From: an uncultured Prevotellaceae bacterium
GTDB taxonomy: Bacteria > Bacteroidota > Bacteroidia > Bacteroidales > Bacteroidaceae
Reading direction: 5' to 3'
Assembly: GCA_902803455.1 (NCBI GenBank)
Contig: CADCQC010000014.1
Location: 1-11,985 of the forward strand
DNA length: 11,985 nt
Shown: piece after piece, positions 1 through 6,021 of the stretch
How positions within the stretch are numbered: position 1 is the stretch's first letter
Layout: every line of letters begins with the position of its first letter
Notes under the pieces: model-generated
Databases searched by the model: none
The model's input: the letters and a program-made list of their open reading frames with translations, nothing else
What the model was told of the DNA's origin: nothing
Program-made: the position numbers and the translations under genes

Positions 1-93
1 TTCGGGGGTCATTTGGCGGGCAGACATGCTATTTTGGCGGACGGACATGCATAAAGCAAGTCGACTTCGGGGCCGTTTGGGCGGGCGGATTTT
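1..93. repeat. GC-rich intergenic stretch with imperfect direct repeats
   Basis: This short stretch lies beyond the stop codon of the metallophosphoesterase and runs off the window edge. It contains two 18-bp direct repeats (12-29 and 33-50, period 21, two mismatches) built on TTTGGCGG...GACATGC. A further related unit reuses TTCGGGG plus TTTGGCGGG (1-20 against 66-85, the latter with one extra G). No convincing gene is seen; the plus-strand frame that crosses it continues antisense into the neighbouring gene. The role is unknown. It could be a 3'-UTR element or part of a dispersed repeat family. Confidence 0.45.
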
Positions 94-1185
94 TTACGGG
101 GATTTTCTCAGGGTGATGAGATCGAGTTCGGGCCAGGCTCCCAACCTGAAAGGCACGGTGCCGCTGATGCCCTGCGAGACAAACAGCATCCGGTCTTCCT
201 CATGGTATGCCCCACCCCATTGGGGATAGGCCCACCGGGCGGGCGAGAATCCCGCGATACGGAACTGCGCCGCATGGGTATGCCCCGAGAGGGTGAGTTG
301 GATATCCGTGTCGGGCAGCACCTGCATCCGCCAGTGGTTCGGGTCATGAGAGAGGAGCACCTTGAAGATGCCCTCTGGAACATCTGCCATGGCTTTTGAC
401 AAGTCACCAAAAGAAAACAGCGGCAGAAACCCGATGTTTCCTACCCCCACAAAGGCAATCTGACGGTCTCCACGGCCGACCAGCACATGCTCATCCTTGA
501 GGACACGCCACCCCATACCACTCATCAGACGGAGCAACTGTTCTTCATGCCGTTTGTCTACGGCATCATGATTGCCCAACACGGCCAGCACGCCATCGGC
601 TGCCTTGAGACGGGAAAGCATCTCCACATAAGGCTCCAGTTCTTCCACATCGTGGTTGACGATGTCGCCAGTGAACACTATGATGTCGGGCTTCAGGCTG
701 TTGGCTTTCTCTACAATGCGCTCCACCATCTCCGGATGCCTGTCGAGGGTGCCCAGATGCAAGTCGGAAAACTGCAGGATACGGTATCCGTCGAAAGCCT
801 CCGGCAAATCGGGTGAAGAGAAAGAGGCTTCGACCACAACGAGCCGGCGCCAACCCCAGATCTTGCCATAGGCCAATGCCATGACTGCCAATGCCGTGAG
901 GCCCAATGCCAAGCACCATCCCACTGCCATATCGAGCACGACAAACAGCATCTTGGGGAAGATGAGGTAGATGAAGGTGGTGAAGAAAAAACGTATAGAC
1001 CTCACCTGTCCCAAGCACCAGGAGTAGAGCACCCACAAAGCGAAAGCCGCCCAGGCCAGCGCCAAGGCATCTGCCAGACATGCCCACCATGGCCAGGAGC
1101 CCATATACCGCAGACCCAGATAGAGATCGGGGGCGATAGCCATGAGGACGGATATCGTCAGGAAAGTGAGGAAAGGTTTCCGCAT
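94..1185 (-). CDS. Membrane-anchored metallophosphoesterase (YkuE/YaeI-like)
   Basis: A 363-residue protein with a hydrophobic N-terminal third (about residues 5-107, probably three or four membrane segments) followed by a calcineurin-like phosphoesterase domain (about 133-360). The metal-binding motifs are all present in order: D141-x-H143 in SDLHLG, G173-D174 in GDIV, G204-N205-H206-D207, H280 in LLSHDP, and G301-H302-T303-H304. This arrangement matches the YkuE/YaeI-type family, some members of which hydrolyse phosphate from envelope lipids such as UDP-2,3-diacylglucosamine; the substrate here cannot be told from sequence. The catalytic domain probably sits at the membrane surface. The first ATG begins directly with the first membrane helix (MRKPFLTFLT), which supports this start. 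It is separated from the upstream small ORF by a strong hairpin, so it is probably an independent unit, but I found no clear promoter match. Confidence 0.9.
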   Translation of the reverse strand: MRKPFLTFLTISVLMAIAPDLYLGLRYMGSWPWWACLADALALAWAAFALWVLYSWCLGQVRSIRFFFTTFIYLIFPKMLFVVLDMAVGWCLALGLTALAVMALAYGKIWGWRRLVVVEASFSSPDLPEAFDGYRILQFSDLHLGTLDRHPEMVERIVEKANSLKPDIIVFTGDIVNHDVEELEPYVEMLSRLKAADGVLAVLGNHDAVDKRHEEQLLRLMSGMGWRVLKDEHVLVGRGDRQIAFVGVGNIGFLPLFSFGDLSKAMADVPEGIFKVLLSHDPNHWRMQVLPDTDIQLTLSGHTHAAQFRIAGFSPARWAYPQWGGAYHEEDRMLFVSQGISGTVPFRLGAWPELDLITLRKSP

Positions 1186-1221
1186 GAGGTGCCGCTAAAG
1201 GGTGCTATGGCAGAATTTCAC

Positions 1222-1251
1222 AAGGGGTGAGTCTTTTCCGACTCACCCCTT
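1222..1251 (-). terminator. Perfect 12-bp hairpin, probable terminator
   Basis: AAGGGGTGAGTC (1222-1233), loop TTTTCC, GACTCACCCCTT (1240-1251): a perfect 12-bp GC-rich stem with a 6-nt loop. It lies 28 bp past the stop of the minus-strand small ORF and 36 bp before the metallophosphoesterase start, so it most likely ends the surface-protein/small-ORF transcript. There is no long U-tract on either side. It could instead act as an attenuator or RNA-stabilising 3' end. Confidence 0.65.
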
Positions 1252-1279
1252 CGTTGAAGACAATTATGATGACTGTTGA

Positions 1280-1453
1280 TTAATTCTCGGCTGGTTCATC
1301 CCAGAGGTTCTTCTTGTTGCGTGCCTCATCATCGCTACCCTCATCATTTTCCGGATCGATATCATCTTTCCAGTAATCATCGCTGATAGCCATTTCCATC
1401 ACTTCGTCTATATCCCTGATCATGATGGCGGGAGTCATATATACTTTTTTCAT
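1280..1453 (-). CDS. Small acidic protein (57 aa), MKKxYxTPxI-type short ORF
   Basis: The ORF runs from ATG at 1453 to TAA at 1280, starting 25 nt after the stop of the 1084-residue surface protein on the same strand, so the two are probably co-transcribed. The product begins MKKVYMTPAIMIRDID and continues into a strongly acidic tail (11 Asp and 7 Glu against 7 Lys/Arg, net about -11) with two isolated tryptophans. It has no signal peptide or membrane segment. From memory, short proteins opening with Lys-Lys-x-Tyr-x-x-Pro followed by a hydrophobic stretch and an acidic, variable tail recur in Prevotella and Bacteroides genomes, usually annotated as hypothetical. The A-rich sequence before the ATG is compatible with Bacteroidetes initiation. 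Function is unknown; possibilities include a small regulator, a chaperone-like partner of the upstream protein, or a peptide precursor. Confidence 0.7.
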   Translation of the reverse strand: MKKVYMTPAIMIRDIDEVMEMAISDDYWKDDIDPENDEGSDDEARNKKNLWDEPAEN

Positions 1454-1478
1454 TGCTTTATTTCTTTTAAAACATTAA

Positions 1479-4400
1479 TTATTTAATGATAACTTTCTTT
1501 CCGTTGATGATGTAGACACCCTTTTGAGGATTGGTCACCATCTGGCCATTGAGGTTGAAAATGCGGTTGGACTCCGTGGTCTCGGAGAGACTCACGGTAC
1601 TGATACCGTCAAGGATCATGCCATTGATGCAGAGCAACGGCTCAGCATCATCTCCGCCATCATTCAAACCGGTCTTCTCCATGTAAGCATGGTATGCTTT
1701 GATGGTATTGCCACCATTGGCCTTCTTGAATTCATCCACACCGGCGATATAGTCACCCTGCTTGATGGGTGAAGAATCACGGTCATAAGCGGTAAAGGTA
1801 CCCACGAAGTTGTAATAGGCATCGCTGACGGTGAGATTGGTAGGAGCCACCACCGTCTTGTTCTCAAACTTCTTGAGTTGAGTGTCGGCAGCCATGAAGA
1901 CAGCATACGGCGTGTTGGCAGCCAACTCCTCCACCTCGGTGAACAGCAGGCATGGCTTTCCGTTGTCGCGGATTTCCGTACCCTCATACTTGAGCACCAT
2001 GGAAGCTCCGATCTCATCCTTGTTTGTAGCGAAAGGCAGGACGATCGTATTCAGGCCCTTCTTCAGGGTAAGATTGGCATTGATCGTGGTGTATGCACCT
2101 GGAGCAGGAGCATTCACGTCGGCATTGCTGATAGATGCCTCCTTGACGTTGGAGAGCTTGTAGAGTTCCACATAGCCGATACCCATCCATCTGTAGGTGT
2201 TGCCCTCGACGGCCTTCAGACCAATCTTGACCTCACCTTCCTCTGTCTGCACAAACTCGATGCTGGCCTCTGAGAGTCTGTTGCTCTCGATGGTGGAGCC
2301 TTCTGTATCGTTGGCAAAGAACTTCACGCCTCTCACATCGCCCGCAATAGGCTGCTGGGCGAAGGCATAGCAAGTCATGTTGTAGATACCCGGTGCGAGT
2401 GTCAGCTTCTGATAGAGTGTGAAGAGGTTGTTGGCCTTTGGTTCTGAACTCCAGTATTCGAAGAAGGTGGTTTTTGTTCCGTCTTCCGAAGTGGCGTCAG
2501 CATTGGTCATCACCTGGCTGTTTCCGTCAGGCTGGTCGGTGAACCATCCCTCTGCCTTTGATCCGTTGGCGAATCCCTCAAGGTTAGGAGTAGCCAGCAG
2601 GAAGGTGCAGTCGAAACGGCCGTCTCCTGTCGGATTGGCAACAGCCACATAAGAAGCCATGGCCTCGAAGAGAGAAGCACGTGCGTTGTCGATCGTCTCC
2701 TGGCTGGTAGCCAGATTGACGGCTTGTTCGGCAGAAGCCATGGCAGCCTTCAAATCATTGAGCGCATTGGCATTGTCGCTCTCGACAGCCACCAGGGCAG
2801 TACCTTTATCCTTCAGCTGGAGGTATTTCTCATAAGCAAGTGCATAGCCGGGCAATTGCTCTGCCACCTCGGTGAGGAACTTGATAGCCTTCTCGTATCC
2901 CTCGGCAGTGGTGAGGTCGAAGGTGCTGGCTACATTAGCCTCGATATTGTCGATGAGCGCCTGAATACCGGCAGGCACCTTTCCGCTATAAGCTTTCACT
3001 CTATCGATAGCAGCCTGCAAAGCGTCCTCCATGCTCTGGATATGGACATTCTTGAAGGCCACCCAGTTGTAATTGGCATTCTCGATGACGACGCCGATGG
3101 TGAGCGTACCATCCTCACCGACAACGGCAGTACCACCCAGTGTGCCATAGATACCCGACAAATTCGCATTATTATAATAATAGGTAAACGCGGTGCCGGC
3201 GGTTGTCATATCCGTTGTCTGATCGTTGATGAAGAAATTGGGGCCATTAGGCACGTTTCCTGCCTCACTATATGCGCGCACCAGTGCCTGAGCATAATAG
3301 ATCTCACCGGGAACGAGTCCGCGGAGTGTATAATATACTTTTCCGTCGCCAAGCACCTGATCTCTTGCAACCCAGTTTTCGATAAACGGAGTCACCATAC
3401 CTGTGCCGTCGCCATCACCTTCATGCGACCAAGTGTTCACCTGGAAGAGATTGCTGTTGGTGCATGTCCATCCGTCAAGCGAACTGGTGGGCACCTCACC
3501 GGCAGCGATGATGGAATAGCTCTTGACACTCACGTCGGCCTGATCAAAGAGTTCATTGACAGCAGCGATGGCAGCGATATACTCATCCACATCGCCATAG
3601 CTCTTATTGTAGGCATTGACGTCGGTCACCAATTTGTTGTAAATCGTCTCAGGGATCAATCCCTGATATTTGGTGACAGAGGCGCAGAGATCAGTGAGAG
3701 CCTTGTTGAGGTCACCGCAATAAGAGAGCGTGAACCTGTCGAAGCACACCCAGTTGGAGGTACCATCTTTCACGCCAGCCTCAACATGAAGCTTGCCGTC
3801 GTTGATGACACAACCCACGGTGTATTTTCCTTCCTTCCCCGCCGTGATCTCTACTTGTTTATCATTGAGTTTCAGGTAAGCGCCGGTCCCACCATAGAAG
3901 GCATAAGCCGAGAGGAGATAGAAACCGTTGGGCAGACCTGAGAGGTCCTGTGACATGCTTCTGTCAGGAAGTCCGCCAGACTGCTGCCATTTCTCAGCAT
4001 AGTAACCACCGGCCTTGCTGGCGAAAGCGGTGTTGCCCTGTGCGCCCATAGCACCATCTTCAGACAGCGTCCAACCCGTCATGTCACGGTACTCGAAGCC
4101 AGGATTGACGAGATAACCCGTCACATCAAATGGTGCGTCCATGGTGGCTTCCTTATCCAAGTCGATCAGTTCAAACATACCGGCGATCACCCATGAGCGA
4201 ATGTTCTCAAAGGTGCCATAGAGACCGATCTCTATCTCGGTATTATCACTACTGATGGTGAAATCGAGGGTATTGCGGTACATTTTTGAGTCAAAGGCAT
4301 TGGCTCCATCAGCCTGAGAGTTGGCATATCCGTTGGCCTGGATGCTTCCCAAGGTCTTGACCGGCACCTCTTGATCACCAGCCTTCAAGAAAGCCCTTGA

Positions 4401-4733
4401 GGTGTTGGGATCATCATTGAAACGCTCTTTCTCACGATAGAAAGAATAGTTGACCAACGTGTAACGACCTTTGGGCAGTTTGATTTTTTGTGTCAGGCTA
4501 TATGCCTTCACCGCCAAGTCATTCCATCCGGCATAAGATTCGGTGGCATACCCAATCGTGTTGTTGCCTCTTTGAGGCGTGTTGAAATTCGACACCGTCC
4601 ATCCAGTCAAGCCATTGCTGAGATTGGCATTTTTGATGTAGAGAGCGGTGACGTCTTTCTGTGCATAGAGATGCCCACATCCCAACGCACCCACAATCAT
4701 CATGATTGTAAAAAGTAGCAGTCTTCGTTTCAT
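1479..4733 (-). CDS. Large secreted multi-module surface protein with T9SS-like C-terminus
   Basis: A 1084-residue exported protein. Residues 1-25 form a signal peptide ending HLYAQ. Four beta-rich modules of galactose-binding-like style follow, recognisable by N-x-(N/G)-x-x-x...GW openings: about 30-195 (NANLSNGLTGW), 205-345 (NPGFEYRDMTGW), 405-570 and 700-865. Helical FIVAR-like linkers lie at about 345-405 and 570-700. A further domain (about 868-1040) resembles the region before the C-terminus of many Prevotella secreted proteins. The end, about 1041-1084, has IFNLNGQMV then KGVYIINGKKVIIK, which resembles a type A T9SS sorting domain. No catalytic motif is recognised, so binding to glycans or host/diet polymers is inferred from architecture only. 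It is transcribed divergently from the GT2 gene and is followed after 25 nt by a small acidic ORF. A 405-codon plus-strand frame inside it is antisense. Confidence 0.85.
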   Translation of the reverse strand: MKRRLLLFTIMMIVGALGCGHLYAQKDVTALYIKNANLSNGLTGWTVSNFNTPQRGNNTIGYATESYAGWNDLAVKAYSLTQKIKLPKGRYTLVNYSFYREKERFNDDPNTSRAFLKAGDQEVPVKTLGSIQANGYANSQADGANAFDSKMYRNTLDFTISSDNTEIEIGLYGTFENIRSWVIAGMFELIDLDKEATMDAPFDVTGYLVNPGFEYRDMTGWTLSEDGAMGAQGNTAFASKAGGYYAEKWQQSGGLPDRSMSQDLSGLPNGFYLLSAYAFYGGTGAYLKLNDKQVEITAGKEGKYTVGCVINDGKLHVEAGVKDGTSNWVCFDRFTLSYCGDLNKALTDLCASVTKYQGLIPETIYNKLVTDVNAYNKSYGDVDEYIAAIAAVNELFDQADVSVKSYSIIAAGEVPTSSLDGWTCTNSNLFQVNTWSHEGDGDGTGMVTPFIENWVARDQVLGDGKVYYTLRGLVPGEIYYAQALVRAYSEAGNVPNGPNFFINDQTTDMTTAGTAFTYYYNNANLSGIYGTLGGTAVVGEDGTLTIGVVIENANYNWVAFKNVHIQSMEDALQAAIDRVKAYSGKVPAGIQALIDNIEANVASTFDLTTAEGYEKAIKFLTEVAEQLPGYALAYEKYLQLKDKGTALVAVESDNANALNDLKAAMASAEQAVNLATSQETIDNARASLFEAMASYVAVANPTGDGRFDCTFLLATPNLEGFANGSKAEGWFTDQPDGNSQVMTNADATSEDGTKTTFFEYWSSEPKANNLFTLYQKLTLAPGIYNMTCYAFAQQPIAGDVRGVKFFANDTEGSTIESNRLSEASIEFVQTEEGEVKIGLKAVEGNTYRWMGIGYVELYKLSNVKEASISNADVNAPAPGAYTTINANLTLKKGLNTIVLPFATNKDEIGASMVLKYEGTEIRDNGKPCLLFTEVEELAANTPYAVFMAADTQLKKFENKTVVAPTNLTVSDAYYNFVGTFTAYDRDSSPIKQGDYIAGVDEFKKANGGNTIKAYHAYMEKTGLNDGGDDAEPLLCINGMILDGISTVSLSETTESNRIFNLNGQMVTNPQKGVYIINGKKVIIK

Positions 4734-4801
4734 TAGGTTGTAGTATTTAAAATTGATGAAAAAACAAGTTGGTTGTCCATAAAGAAGGACGTATTTGGCA
4801 A

Positions 4802-4832
4802 CAAATTTAGTTATTTTTTATGAAAAGAGCAC
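4802..4832 (-). promoter_or_regulatory. Candidate Bacteroidetes promoter for the 1084-aa surface protein
   Basis: Read on the minus strand, 4809-4802 is TAAATTTG, an exact match to the TAnnTTTG -7 box. The -33 position about 20 bp upstream (near 4830-4832) reads GTG and is weak. The predicted start, around 4795, would leave a leader of about 60 nt before the ATG at 4733. Confidence 0.5.
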
Positions 4833-4911
4833 CCCTTCAGATAAAAAAAACCTAAAAAAAGATATTAGTAGGTGCTTTGGGGAGCATAATAGCAAAAAAA
4901 CAACTGAATTC

Positions 4912-4942
4912 TTGCTTTCTCCAACATGTTTTTTTAACTTTG
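4912..4942 (+). promoter_or_regulatory. Bacteroidetes-type promoter for the GT2 gene
   Basis: TTG at 4912-4914, a 20-bp spacer, and TAACTTTG at 4935-4942 match the Bacteroidetes housekeeping promoter (-33 TTTG/TTG, -7 TAnnTTTG). The predicted transcript would start near 4949, about 20 nt before the ATG at 4972. The leader is A-rich and has no Shine-Dalgarno sequence. Confidence 0.7.
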
Positions 4943-4971
4943 CAAAAAAATAGGAAACACTATCAACAACC

Positions 4972-5928
4972 ATGAAAAAGCCCATTCTTTACATTGTCAT
5001 TCCCTGCTACAACGAAGAAGAAGTGATCGAGGAGACCTCACGCCGCATCGGTCAAGTCATCGAACGTATGATTTCAGAGCAATTGGTCGACAGTGACAGC
5101 CGCATGCTGTGTGTGGATGATGGTTCCCGCGACCGCACATGGGAACTGATCACCCATCTGCATGCCACCACCCCGCATGTCTGCGGTGTGAAACTGGCAG
5201 CCAACAGCGGTCACCAGAATGCGCTGATGGCCGGTCTGTTCACGGCCTGTGAGCATGCCGACATCATGGTGAGCATCGATGCCGACCTGCAGGATGACGT
5301 GGAGGTGATACCAGAGATGGTGCGCAAATATCATGAGGGCTGTGATATCGTGTATGGTGTGCGCCGCAGCCGTGCCACGGACACGTGGTTCAAGCGTAAC
5401 ACCGCCCTAGGGTTCTACAAGTTTATGAAGTCGCTGGGTGTGAAATCGGTCTACAACCATGCCGACTACCGTCTGATGAGCCGTCGGGCCGTCGAGCAGT
5501 TGTCCAAATACCGTGAGCGCAACCTGTTCCTCCGCGGTCTGGTGCCGCTGATCGGCTACAAGTCAGACAATGTCTATTTCGACCGTGCGAAGCGTTTTGC
5601 CGGTGAGAGCAAATATCCTTTGAAGAAAATGCTGAACTTCGCTGTCGACGGCATCACCTCGTTCAGCATCCAACCGCTCCGGCTGTTGTTCCATATCGGC
5701 CTGCTGTTTATCTTCATCTCCATAGGCATCTTCATCTGGGTATTGTGGAGATATCTCAACGACCAGGTGGTGCCCGGCTGGTCGTCGATCATCCTCTCGA
5801 TATGGTTTGTCGGCGGTTCCATCCTTATGGGCATGGGCATCATGGGCGAATACATCGGCAAGATGTATCTGGAAGTGAAAGACCGTCCGCGATACAACAT
5901 CGAGACCACGCTGATCGACAAAGCGTGA
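4972..5928 (+). CDS. Family 2 glycosyltransferase, GtrB/ArnC/DPM1-like, polyprenyl-phosphate type
   Basis: A 318-residue membrane glycosyltransferase. The GT-A domain fills about residues 5-230. YIVIPCYNEEE (8-17) opens the nucleotide-binding fold, CVDDGSRDRT (47-56) supplies the first aspartates, SIDADLQDD (101-109) holds the D103-x-D105 metal motif, and YRLMSRRAVEQL lies at 166-177. Two transmembrane helices follow (about 235-258 and 271-295), then a cytosolic tail with GEYIGKMYLEVKDRPRY, typical of this subgroup. Family members move glucose, mannose or an aminosugar from a nucleotide donor to undecaprenyl or dolichyl phosphate at the inner membrane, feeding lipid A, O-antigen or glycan modification; which sugar applies here is not visible. 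No partner flippase or acceptor-modifying enzyme is next to it, so it appears to be a stand-alone gene with its own promoter. Confidence 0.93.
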   Translation: MKKPILYIVIPCYNEEEVIEETSRRIGQVIERMISEQLVDSDSRMLCVDDGSRDRTWELITHLHATTPHVCGVKLAANSGHQNALMAGLFTACEHADIMVSIDADLQDDVEVIPEMVRKYHEGCDIVYGVRRSRATDTWFKRNTALGFYKFMKSLGVKSVYNHADYRLMSRRAVEQLSKYRERNLFLRGLVPLIGYKSDNVYFDRAKRFAGESKYPLKKMLNFAVDGITSFSIQPLRLLFHIGLLFIFISIGIFIWVLWRYLNDQVVPGWSSIILSIWFVGGSILMGMGIMGEYIGKMYLEVKDRPRYNIETTLIDKA

Positions 5929-5966
5929 CACAGCCCCTCTGCTCCCTCTGCTCCCTCCGTCCCGTA

Positions 5967-5987
5967 TGTTGCTGTAATACAGCAACA
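5967..5987. terminator. Hairpin between convergent genes, possible bidirectional terminator
   Basis: TGTTGCTGT (5967-5975), loop AAT, ACAGCAACA (5979-5987): a perfect 9-bp stem between the stop of the GT2 gene and the stop of the convergent M16 peptidase gene. It lacks a proper U-tract on either strand; the plus-strand flank is AACAAAAC. The site fits a terminator shared by both convergent genes, but the evidence is position plus the stem only. Just before it, 5934-5957 contains a short CTCTGCTCC direct repeat. Confidence 0.45.
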
Positions 5988-6021
5988 AACAAAACAAAGG
6001 GGCCAAGCCGGGGTGCCAGGC

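Noticed and set aside
566..1090. 174-codon minus-strand frame overlapping the metallophosphoesterase
   Set aside because: It is an alternative frame of the same strand within a gene whose own frame carries all expected metal-binding motifs.
2724..3941. 405-codon plus-strand open frame inside the surface-protein gene
   Set aside because: It is wholly antisense to a well-supported secreted protein with signal peptide and domain structure; its translation has no recognisable domain and no promoter match.
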